Positions 1-7,619 of a stretch of 47,122 nt of DNA are shown piece by piece. The translations under genes were made by a program, and so were the position numbers. The notes under the pieces were generated by a model. The model was not told the origin of the DNA. It saw only the letters and a program-made list of their open reading frames with translations, and did not search any database. This stretch comes from an uncultured Bacteroidales bacterium (GTDB lineage Bacteria; Bacteroidota; Bacteroidia; Bacteroidales; Muribaculaceae). The stretch lies in assembly GCA_902760865.1 (NCBI GenBank), contig CACWID010000024.1:1-47122 (forward strand), given 5' to 3'. Numbering within the stretch: position 1 is the first letter of the stretch; the number at the start of each line of letters is the position of its first letter.

Positions 1-225
1 GGTGATCTGCTTGATGCGGTCCCAGTAGATGGTCTGCAGCGTGCCGTCATCCTCCTGGATGACCAGCGAGTCGAGCGGAGCATAGGTCACAATCTTGCCC
101 CTCACTTGGTGCCCGTTTTTCAACTTTACCACCTCTTGTTTCTCTTTCTTGTTCTGCGTTTGCGCTTGTACAAAGGCCGTACCGCCCATCAGGCACAATG
201 CCAGAATGATGATGATTCGTTTCAT
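1..225 (-). CDS. Secreted protein, N-terminal part (runs off window)
   Basis: This is the first 75 codons of a minus-strand gene that continues past the left edge. It was read by hand because the frame has no stop inside the window. The protein starts MKRIIIILALCLMGG and has a clear Sec signal peptide, cleaved near AQA-QT (residues 20-23). The mature part begins with a Lys/Glu/Gln-rich stretch, then a segment of the type LKNGHQVRGKI...LDSLVIQEDDG. That pattern (xLKNGxxxxGxI, then a DG turn) is common in secreted Bacteroidetes proteins with a small SH3/LSm-like beta barrel. The function is unknown. The weak -7 match upstream (TGCTTTTG, 259-266) has one mismatch. Confidence 0.75.
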   Translation of the reverse strand, partial: MKRIIIILALCLMGGTAFVQAQTQNKKEKQEVVKLKNGHQVRGKIVTYAPLDSLVIQEDDGTLQTIYWDRIKQIT

Positions 226-277
226 GAATTTATACGATGAAATGGTTGTTTTTTGTTGCAAAAGCAGGTGATAATCA

Positions 278-1306
278 TTATTTGGGAGGTAAGACGATGA
301 AGTCGACAATGCCGAAGTCGCTCAAGGGCTTTTCGTGCTCATCATCACCAGCGACATATCTCAACTCAATGCGTGCGCTCATGTCGATGGGCTCATGGCC
401 CTTATAGATTTGAGAATGGTCACCCTGGGTATTGGTGAGTACATACACATCGTTGCCATAACGCCGCATCAACCCACGCCACCAGTCATACTCGTCGTTG
501 TCCTTAAGGGGTCTATTGAGGGCGTATTTAAATCCATTGATGTACAGCAAGGCCTGGTCCATATCCCTATTTAATGCCAATATGTAAGAGTCGCCGCCCA
601 CAATCTTCGCTTGGCATACAAAGTAGGCAGATGGGATATGATGGGACTGCCCTTTGATTTGGTACCAAACGTTATCGTCATCATCACGAAAGACAAGCAG
701 ATCCTCTGTCCCCTCTCTTGCATAGGCTTCCAGTGCCACACGATCGAAGTAAGGATCTATGTCTAACGCCAGTTTATTGCCGTCCATCCAACAGGAGGGA
801 TAGCCCCATGCTCCACGAATGCCTGCTACAAGATGTCCATCCACCACGTCAAATGAATTATACGCGAAATCGCAGGTGTAAGTATCATATTTATAGAGCA
901 GTTGGTCGTTCTTATAAATAAAGTAGTTATCATAATTTTTATCATGCTGTAACGTATAGACATCGCCGTTCTCGACACACATGCCCTCGGCCGCGTAGGG
1001 TATCTGGAACTGTACAGCACCGTTTTTCAACACTTCATAGAGCACGGTATTATAATTATTATCATCATGCCTTGATCTGAGGGCATACCAGTCCTTGCCC
1101 TCACTGGCCAGTTTGAAGATGCGGGAGTTCTGAGGGCATTCATAGATGACATTTCCCTCGATGTCATGAACATAGCTATTAAATGTATCGCTGATTGCCA
1201 CGTAGATGCGAGGCGACTTGCTGTAATCGGGCTCGTCCTTACTATCCTTGCATCCCACCAGTGCCATCATCGCCAGCAATGCCAGCATTAAGAAAATCCG
1301 TTTCAT
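278..1306 (-). CDS. Hypothetical surface or periplasmic lipoprotein
   Basis: A 342-residue protein with a type II signal peptide: hydrophobic stretch ending in lipobox LVGC, with the lipidated Cys at residue 19. The residues after Cys (KDSKDEPD) are acidic, resembling the lipoprotein export signals that send Bacteroidetes lipoproteins to the cell surface; surface location is inference. The rest has recurring aromatic/acidic strands (for example ENGDVYTLQHD, GNDVYVLTNTQGD), suggesting a beta-propeller-like fold that reads as repeated V-Y-x-L strands. I do not recognise a named family. A -7 box (TATCTTTG on the minus strand, 1339-1346) lies just upstream, so the gene probably has its own promoter. 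Confidence 0.8.
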   Translation of the reverse strand: MKRIFLMLALLAMMALVGCKDSKDEPDYSKSPRIYVAISDTFNSYVHDIEGNVIYECPQNSRIFKLASEGKDWYALRSRHDDNNYNTVLYEVLKNGAVQFQIPYAAEGMCVENGDVYTLQHDKNYDNYFIYKNDQLLYKYDTYTCDFAYNSFDVVDGHLVAGIRGAWGYPSCWMDGNKLALDIDPYFDRVALEAYAREGTEDLLVFRDDDDNVWYQIKGQSHHIPSAYFVCQAKIVGGDSYILALNRDMDQALLYINGFKYALNRPLKDNDEYDWWRGLMRRYGNDVYVLTNTQGDHSQIYKGHEPIDMSARIELRYVAGDDEHEKPLSDFGIVDFIVLPPK

Positions 1307-1338
1307 GACTTCAGAGTATTTGATAGTGTTTTCTGGTG

Positions 1339-1346
1339 CAAAGATA
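1339..1346 (-). promoter_or_regulatory. Bacteroidetes -7 box upstream of the lipoprotein gene
   Basis: TATCTTTG on the minus strand fits TAnnTTTG exactly. The predicted start of transcription is near 1332, giving a leader of about 25 nt before the ATG at 1306. Confidence 0.5.
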
Positions 1347-1375
1347 GGACAAATCCGCTAATCAACCATTATTCT

Positions 1376-1541
1376 CCCATGTTTATCACACGAATGTCCA
1401 TAAATGGTCATGAATAAAATATTATATGGTCCGTTCGTGATGATTCGTGTTATATTCTGTTTCTGTTATATAAACACGAATGCCCATGAATGTTCATAAA
1501 TAAATAATATTTAATGGCCATTCGTGGTCATTCATGTTGAA
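1376..1541. repeat. AT-rich intergenic stretch with 'cacgaatg...cat' repeats
   Basis: The gap between the lipoprotein gene and the LRR gene carries about three degenerate copies of a motif like CACGAATGtCCATaAATG (near 1390, 1478 and 1513), in both direct and inverted order. This resembles the dispersed 'acgaatt' repeats found elsewhere in this window (34.36-34.58 kb). No gene was seen here. Confidence 0.5.
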
Positions 1542-1610
1542 TTTCGCTGAGGCTGGAGGGCAACTCGCCAGCACAGCCAGCGGCAGTGCTATCAGTCTCG
1601 TTGTCGTGTT
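1542..1610 (-). pseudogene. Remnant of a third LRR gene: signal-peptide coding start only
   Basis: Read on the minus strand, this stretch translates to NTTTRLIALPLAVLAS...PASA. It aligns with the signal peptide of the LRR protein at 5850 (NSTTKLMTLLLALLLPASA) and less well with that at 3551. The start codon has changed (ATG to TTA) and a stop follows within about 16 codons of the signal region. It sits just after the stop of the 643-residue LRR gene, in the same relative position as that gene's start behind the upstream copy. It is best explained as the leftover 5' end of a third tandem copy. Confidence 0.55.
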
Positions 1611-1619
1611 AAAATGCTT

Positions 1620-3551
1620 TTAGTCGTTTTTCAGGATGATGTCGATGATGGCATTGACATCGGCAATGCTGACTTCACCGTCGCCGTTGACGTCGGCGGC
1701 AGGTATGCGGGTGTGGCCGTTGTTGCCGCCCATGATGACAACATCGATTACGCTATTGGCGTCACCGATAGTGACCTTCCAAACGGGGGCATTGCGATAG
1801 CCCTCCACAGCACTGGCGGGAACATGCAAGGTGGCAGTTTCGTAGCATCGCTCATCGAAACTATCCTCTGTAATGAAAGGAGGAGGCGTCAGGGCTTGAC
1901 AAGTCACGCTCGTCAGCGAGATGCAATCATAGAAAGCATTGTTGTCAATCGCCCTGGTTGCGCTTGGAATGGTCACGCTCGACAGATTGCGGCATCCGGC
2001 AAATGCCCAATCCCATATTGTTTCGACTTGGTTGGGGATGATAACGCTCTCCAGTCTAATACAGTCAGAGAAGCAATTGGCTGGGATTGCTGTCAAGGAA
2101 TTGGAGATGTTTACACTCCTTAGGTTGCTGCAACTGTAGAATACTGATGCACCCATTTCGGTGACTGAGTTGGGGATGTCCACGCTTGTCAGGCTTGTGC
2201 AACCCGAGAACGCAGAATTGCCGATGCGGGTGACGGAATTGCCGATAGTCACACTCGTCATTTTGTTGCAATTGAAGAATGCATCATTACCGATGGTTGT
2301 AACAGAATTGGGAATCACCAGCCCCTTCAAACTGATGCAATTCAGGAACGCCGAATTGCCGAGGGTGGTGACCGAGTTACCGAGGGTCACATGCTCAATG
2401 TTCTCGCATTCATAGAATGCCCCATAGGCAATGGTAATGACGGCATCAGGAATAGTGACGTTCTTCAGGCTCTGGCAAAAATAGAACGCGGATTCGCCGA
2501 TAGAGGTGACGGAGTTGCCGATGGTCACATTTGCGAGGTCGAAGCACCTGTAGAATGCCTTATTACCAATTGAGGTCACCGAGTTGGGGATGACGATGCC
2601 CATCAGTTTGCGGCAATCATAAAAGGCATTATCACCTATCGCGGTCACTGAATTACCGATGGTCGCGCTCGCCAGGTTGTTGCACTCATTGAACACATAA
2701 CTGCCTAAAGTGGTCACCGAATTCGGGATGATGATGGAGGTCAGGCTCGAGCAATTGGAGAATGCCTTGTCACCGATGGCAGTGACAGAGTTAGGGATAT
2801 TGACACTCGTCAGACTGGTGCAACCATTGAAGCAGCTTCGGGGTATTGATGTGGCAGAGTTGCCAATCATCACGTTTGCCAAGCCGATGCAGCCATAGAA
2901 TGTGCTATCTCCGATGGTAGTTACTGAATTTGGAATGTTCATGCCCGTCAGTTTGCGACAATCATAGAATGCCCGTGGGCCGATGTCGGTGACTGTGTTG
3001 GGGAAGCTCACACTAGTCATGCTGCGGCATTGCGAGAAACAGCCTTTAGGGATTGATGTGACGCTATTGGGTATGGTCACGCTAGGTAGGCTTGCACATT
3101 CCAGGAACGCATATTGGCCGATGGAGTCCACCGAGTTGCCGATGCTCAGGTTTGTCAAGTATAGACAATGCGCAAAGGCATATTCCCCGATTTCGGTAAC
3201 CGAGTTAGGGATGATCACGCTCGTCAGGTCGCGGCAATTCTGGAACGCATTTTTGCTGATGGCTATGACCGGTGCTGTCAGATTGCGGGTTGAATAGATG
3301 GGGCTGCCCAGGTCGTCATATCCTGAAACATAGGTATATTCACAGGTCACCGAAGAAGCAATATCGGCGGCACCACTGAAATAATTGTTCACGCCCACTT
3401 TGGCGGAGTCACCTACTGCGCTGACACCAGAGCCAGAGAAATAGAATTCATAATTGATTCCATTATAAGTAAGCGTTTCATAACCTGCTGAAGCATGGAG
3501 CGCTGTTGTGATAACCAGCAGCAGTGTCATGAGTTTCTTTTTCGTGTTCAT
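1620..3551 (-). CDS. BspA-like LRR surface protein with C-terminal dockerin-like tail
   Basis: A 643-residue secreted protein. Residues 1-22 are a signal peptide (MNTKKKLMTLLLVITTALHA). Residues about 100-560 are roughly twenty BspA-type leucine-rich repeats (LRR_5) of 23 residues, pattern LTSVxIPNSVTxIGxxAFxxC. The repeats are followed by a bridging segment with LTPPPF and YRNAPVWKVTIGDANS, and the last 25 residues form one dockerin-like EF-hand (DVNGDGEVSIADVNAIID). BspA-like proteins of oral and gut Bacteroidetes bind host matrix or other cells; adhesion here is inference. Only 15 bp separate its start from the end of the neighbouring copy's dockerin sequence, and no promoter is visible in that gap, so co-transcription from the promoter at 5897 is likely. 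Confidence 0.85.
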   Translation of the reverse strand: MNTKKKLMTLLLVITTALHASAGYETLTYNGINYEFYFSGSGVSAVGDSAKVGVNNYFSGAADIASSVTCEYTYVSGYDDLGSPIYSTRNLTAPVIAISKNAFQNCRDLTSVIIPNSVTEIGEYAFAHCLYLTNLSIGNSVDSIGQYAFLECASLPSVTIPNSVTSIPKGCFSQCRSMTSVSFPNTVTDIGPRAFYDCRKLTGMNIPNSVTTIGDSTFYGCIGLANVMIGNSATSIPRSCFNGCTSLTSVNIPNSVTAIGDKAFSNCSSLTSIIIPNSVTTLGSYVFNECNNLASATIGNSVTAIGDNAFYDCRKLMGIVIPNSVTSIGNKAFYRCFDLANVTIGNSVTSIGESAFYFCQSLKNVTIPDAVITIAYGAFYECENIEHVTLGNSVTTLGNSAFLNCISLKGLVIPNSVTTIGNDAFFNCNKMTSVTIGNSVTRIGNSAFSGCTSLTSVDIPNSVTEMGASVFYSCSNLRSVNISNSLTAIPANCFSDCIRLESVIIPNQVETIWDWAFAGCRNLSSVTIPSATRAIDNNAFYDCISLTSVTCQALTPPPFITEDSFDERCYETATLHVPASAVEGYRNAPVWKVTIGDANSVIDVVIMGGNNGHTRIPAADVNGDGEVSIADVNAIIDIILKND

Positions 3552-3566
3552 AATGATATGTCGTTT

Positions 3567-3723
3567 TTAGTTGTTTTTCAGGATGATGTCGATGATGGCA
3601 TTGACATCGGCAATGCTGACTTCGCCGTCGCCGTTGACGTCGGCGGCAGGTATGCGGGTGTGGCCGTTGTTGCCGCCCATGATGACAACATCGATTACGC
3701 TATTGGCGTCACCGATAGTGACC
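3567..3723. repeat. 157-bp near-identical repeat of the dockerin-coding 3' end (other copy 1620-1776)
   Basis: The two 157-bp stretches align without gaps and I count two differences, while the LRR parts of the two genes are clearly diverged. A further 27 bp (3546-3572 and 5845-5871), spanning the start codon and the bases upstream of it, is identical between the two genes. This points to recent tandem duplication or gene conversion. Confidence 0.8.
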
Positions 3724-5850
3724 AACGGGGGTATTCCGATATGCGTCCACTACTTCGGCCGGGACGAATAATGTGGCTGTTTCATAGCACTCATCATCGA
3801 AACAGTTCTCGTTTTCCATCACGGGAGGCGTTGTTGCCAGGCAAGTTATCTCTTTCAATGCCGTGCATCCCGAGAAAGCAAATCCCTCAATTGTCTTGAC
3901 ACCGCTGCCGATGGTGACACTGGCCAGTGAAATGCACGCTGGATCCTCGAGCTGACCGTAAACATCTTCGGCGGCAAATGCCCGGTACTTGATGACCTCG
4001 ACAGAATTGGGGATGATAATCTCCTTCAGATTAGGACACCCCGAGAACATGTGCCGCCCTATTGACTTAACGCCCTCGTTGATCATGACATGGGTCAGAT
4101 TGGGGACCCATCCCAGGGCACAATTGCCCATGTCCTCAACACCGCTGCCAATGATGATAGTTTGCAGATTGGTACAATCGTCTAGGAAGGCATAGTCGCC
4201 GATATATCTGACCGAGTTAGGGATGGTTACTCTAAGGAGTCCCTCATAGTTGTCCTCAAGAGAAAACCGTTCACTACCGTAAAAGAGTCCGTCTCCCAGG
4301 CTGGTTGTGCCATCTGGTATGATGAAATCAGTGCTGTCGGGGATTCTGCCCTTGTAATGATAGGCTACTGGGCCAGCATAGACAAGGCCGTCGGGCTGCA
4401 TGTCATACCAAGCAGTGCCGCCAAAAGCACTTATGCCGACTGATTTGAGAGTGTTGGGGAAATCAAAATCCTGAATACTGGAGCAGCCGGCAAAAGCTTG
4501 ATAACCGATGGCCGTGACGGCGTCAGACATCTCAACGGACTCTAACCATGTGCAGAAGTAGAAGGCACGGGTACCGATGGCAGTGATGGTGTTGGGCATG
4601 ATGACCTGTACCACCCTTGGCTGTTCACTGAAGGCATAGTCAGCAATATATTTTGTGCCCGGCTTGATGTCAATGACGGTGTTCATGGGCATTTCACCCT
4701 TGTAGGTATAGGCGAACGGCCCGGCGTAGATGATGCCGTCGGGCTGATTATCAAACCATGCCGTCCAGCGGAATACATTCTGTCCAATGGCTGTCAATGA
4801 ATGAGGTATATAGATGTCAGCCAGATTGACACAACTGCTGAAGGCTTCATTACCGATCGACTGGAGTGTTTCAGGAAATGACAGTTCAGTTAAGCCAGTG
4901 CAACCATCAAAACAGTTTTCACCCACCGTGGTAACTGATTCGGGCATAGATAGACTTGAAAGCCCCTTGCACAAGAAGAATGCATGCGACCCGAGTGTGA
5001 CAATCGAATTGGGCAGGCTGACGCTACTGAGGTCAGAGCAGCCGCTGAAGGCATAATTGCCGATGGCTGTGACGGCATAGGTCATGCCCGAGTCGTCGGT
5101 GACCGCCTCGGGGATGACAATGTCGCCACTGTATTGCGGGGTGCCATAGATGAAGACATTGCTATTGGAGTAATTGACCACAGTGGCGGTGGCATCCTTC
5201 TTGTTCAAGATATAATAGATGCCGTCAACCTCAAGGTCAAAGGCCATGGCTTCTCCCCCTGCGTCGCCGATGATATGGACAAATTTGTTCCAGACGGGTG
5301 CATTGCGATAGCTCTCCACAGCACTGGACGGGACATGCAAGGTGACACTCTCGTAGTGGGGACTGTCAAAGCAATCCTCATAGTACATCGCAGGTGGTGT
5401 CGTTAAGGGACAGGTAATGGTTGCCAGTGCCGAACACATCGAGAAGGCATGTTTCTCAATGACAACCGTAGGGGTAAGAAGGTTGACGCAGGCCAAGCTT
5501 GTACACAGGTAGAAGGCCTCATCCTTGATGGTGGTGATGGATTCAGGGATGGTGATGCTCGTCAAACCCTGGCAGTAATTGAACGCATAATAGTCAATTG
5601 TCGTGACAGGGTAGGTCACGTCCTGATAAGTCACGGTAGCAGGGATAACCACGTCTCCATGGTAATCACTCAGGTGCATACCACTGCGGTATTCTTGAAA
5701 GGTGACACAAGCTTCATTGTCCACAATCTTATAATAGATGCCATCCACCGCAAACTCATAGTTGGTGTAGCTGTATGGGCAAAGGGCAAAGGCTGAGGCT
5801 GGCAGCAAGAGTGCCAGCAGCAGTGTCATCAGTTTCGTTGTCGAGTTCAT
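3567..5850 (-). pseudogene. BspA-like LRR protein, frameshifted before its dockerin tail (ORF 3709-5850)
   Basis: The intact frame (3709-5850) encodes 713 residues: signal peptide 1-22 (ending PASAFA), a short LRR module to about residue 190 that ends in a YRNAPVWNKFVHIIGDA bridge, then a second module starting at about 200 with another VDGIYYIL opening and many LRR_5 repeats. It therefore looks like two LRR proteins fused in frame. The frame ends VDAYRNTPVGHYR-stop. Compared with the paralogue at 1620-3551, five bases (TTCCA on the plus strand) are missing between 3723 and 3724. An intact dockerin coding stretch then continues out of frame to a stop at 3567-3569. The shortened protein would still be exported but would lack its tail. 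A sequencing error or switchable frame cannot be excluded. Confidence 0.75.
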
Positions 5851-5896
5851 AATGATATGTCGTTTTTAGTTATTGATTGCGATAGGATTTCACCTG

Positions 5897-5904
5897 CAAA
5901 GTTA
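5897..5904 (-). promoter_or_regulatory. -7 box for the LRR gene pair
   Basis: TAACTTTG on the minus strand matches TAnnTTTG. The predicted transcription start is near 5890, about 40 nt before the ATG at 5850. It is the same element, in the same module, as the -7 boxes of the two CotH genes. Confidence 0.55.
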
Positions 5905-5927
5905 TAACTAATTTGTCAAAAAACCGC

Positions 5928-6041
5928 CTCATTCCAATCTCATTTTCAAAAATGTAAAACGCTGGAAATCTTGCATGTAAAAAATAAAAATCTCATTTTG
6001 GGCTCATGGGCTCAAGAAAAAGGTGTAAAAGTTTCAATTTG
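5928..6041. promoter_or_regulatory. Regulatory module copy 1: paired CTCAT half-sites
   Basis: CTCAT occurs at 5928, 5939, 5992 and 6003, that is at offsets 0, 11, 64 and 75. The same spacing is found upstream of both CotH genes. The first half-site lies 23 bp beyond the minus-strand -7 box at 5897-5904, against 34 bp in the other two copies; the difference is 11 bp, one helical turn. The far end carries a degenerate divergent box (TCAATTTG, 6034-6041) where the third module has a functional-looking TAATTTTG. Confidence 0.6.
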
Positions 6042-6073
6042 CATCAAGATTTTTACAGTCTTCTGTCTTTTTC

Positions 6074-7417
6074 CTATTGGAACTCGTGCATATCAATGTA
6101 TGGTTGTTGCTCACTCCACTGGTTGTTGAGCCAGGCTACTTTCTTGTCAAAGCAGGGCTTCTCAAATGCTCTCATGCGGGCAGGGATATTGTCGCTGCTG
6201 TATTGCGGCCAGCGCTCATGGTCACAATTGCCAGCAGCCTCGATTCTAGCTGTAAATTCCTCCATGAAGGCATCCATTGTGGGATAAACATTCTGGTAGA
6301 AGCGTTTCCAGTGATACCTCACTCTTTCCTGGAAGTGAGTGAACTTGGCTATCTCTCTAATCCATCGTACACGGCAATAGCTAGGCAGATTTTCATAGAT
6401 GTATTCGTCAAACTGGTAGGTTGAGCCAAAACGCTGGAACGAGCTGCCGCAATCCCATAGCGGGCCGAATATCAGCTTTGTGTCTTCGCCTCGCTGTTTG
6501 TACATGTAGCAACTGCCCGAGAAGGCTTCGGGATTATCAACTACTTCCTGGATGATATAGAAAATCACCAGCGACTCGATGTCAATATACTTTTCCCACT
6601 CGGTGCTGCTTTTGTCGCTGCAATAGATGGCCTGGTCGGCTTCAATCAAGAAGTTGGTGATGAATTCACGTTGTTGTGGACTTAGGTACTCGGGTGAGTG
6701 TAATGATACCCAGAATGGCATGCCGTTACCCTCAATAAACGTAATATTATCAGGCTCAATGTAGTTATCTATTTCTAGCAGCCATCCGCCAGTAATGTGC
6801 TCTGGGTCGGTCTCGAAATCGTTCTGTTCTACGATGTTGACGCGGTCCTTGGCTACACGTATTTTCTCGGTCAAGAAGTACAGCCCGATATAGTCGCCGT
6901 TGAGCACGACTTCGACGGGTTGTATGCGTGGATTCCACGCCATACCCATGCGGCGCCCGATTTCAAATGGCAGCGCATCGTTCAACTGCCCCATCCAGTA
7001 CTCGGCGTTGGCCATCAGCACCCAGTGTCGACTCGATGGCATGCCCAGCACCTTGTGTTTCTCACCAAACTTGAGTCGATAGGGCTTTTTTTCTAGATTG
7101 GTCCATGTGGCATTTCCGCGGCCCTTGATTTCGGTTTTCAAGGGTCGTTTTCTTGATCCGATGGATTCAAAGCGTTTGTCACCCATGTTGTCCAGCCACC
7201 ATTCGGCATTGACGTACTCATCCTTGCTGTCAATCTTACAACTATCCTCGGTATTGATAAACAACACGGGCAACGTGCCCGAGTAGGGTATGTCCATAAT
7301 CACGGTATCCTCTGGTGTTGGAGGCTCAGGTTCTTGCTTTGGCATTTTAGGCTCATCCACACAAGCAGCAAACGCCAGTGCCATAATAATTGATATCAAG
7401 AGGCTTGTTTTGTTCAT
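6074..7417 (-). CDS. CotH-kinase-like lipoprotein, copy A
   Basis: A 447-residue protein of the CotH family (spore-coat kinase-like fold, widespread in secreted bacterial proteins). The start at 7417 (MNKTSLLISIIMALAFAAC) was chosen over an in-frame ATG at 7456 because the -7 box at 7454-7461 places transcription start near 7447. Residues 1-18 are a lipoprotein signal with Cys19, followed by a Pro/Glu linker. Recognisable CotH segments are IKGRGNATW...KKPYRLKF, the HWVLMAN stretch, YIGLYFLTEKIRV, and the metal/catalytic Asp region DNPEAFSGSCYMY...FGPLWDCGSSF. The substrate is unknown. Its last codons read EFQ-stop where copy B continues for several more residues; the sequence after the stop still matches copy B, so a nonsense change trimmed this copy. 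Confidence 0.85.
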   Translation of the reverse strand: MNKTSLLISIIMALAFAACVDEPKMPKQEPEPPTPEDTVIMDIPYSGTLPVLFINTEDSCKIDSKDEYVNAEWWLDNMGDKRFESIGSRKRPLKTEIKGRGNATWTNLEKKPYRLKFGEKHKVLGMPSSRHWVLMANAEYWMGQLNDALPFEIGRRMGMAWNPRIQPVEVVLNGDYIGLYFLTEKIRVAKDRVNIVEQNDFETDPEHITGGWLLEIDNYIEPDNITFIEGNGMPFWVSLHSPEYLSPQQREFITNFLIEADQAIYCSDKSSTEWEKYIDIESLVIFYIIQEVVDNPEAFSGSCYMYKQRGEDTKLIFGPLWDCGSSFQRFGSTYQFDEYIYENLPSYCRVRWIREIAKFTHFQERVRYHWKRFYQNVYPTMDAFMEEFTARIEAAGNCDHERWPQYSSDNIPARMRAFEKPCFDKKVAWLNNQWSEQQPYIDMHEFQ

Positions 7418-7453
7418 ATAAAATGGTATTATTAGAATGATTATTTCTCTCCA

Positions 7454-7461
7454 CAAAGTTA
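7454..7461 (-). promoter_or_regulatory. -7 box for CotH copy A
   Basis: TAACTTTG on the minus strand fits TAnnTTTG. The predicted start is near 7447, about 30 nt before the chosen ATG at 7417, and it rules out the longer in-frame start at 7456. Confidence 0.55.
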
Positions 7462-7495
7462 GAGACCAGAAATGTTAAATCGGCCCAAAAGTGGA

Positions 7496-7610
7496 TTCAT
7501 TCCAACCACATTTTTGAAAACACAAAATGCAGAAAATCAGCCATCTATAAAATATTATTCTCATTTTGCGCTCATTCGTTTAGATAATAAGCCTTAATGT
7601 GTTAATTTTG
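7496..7610. promoter_or_regulatory. Regulatory module copy 2: half-sites plus divergent -7 box
   Basis: Half-sites TTCAT 7496, CACAT 7507, CTCAT 7560 and CTCAT 7571 have the offsets 0/11/64/75 of the other copies; the first two have drifted by one base each. At 7603-7610 there is an intact plus-strand TAATTTTG, 32 bp from the last half-site exactly as in copy 3. Here, however, it points into the 3' end of CotH copy B (antisense) because no plus-strand gene follows. Confidence 0.6.
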
Positions 7611-7619
7611 CAACAAGAT

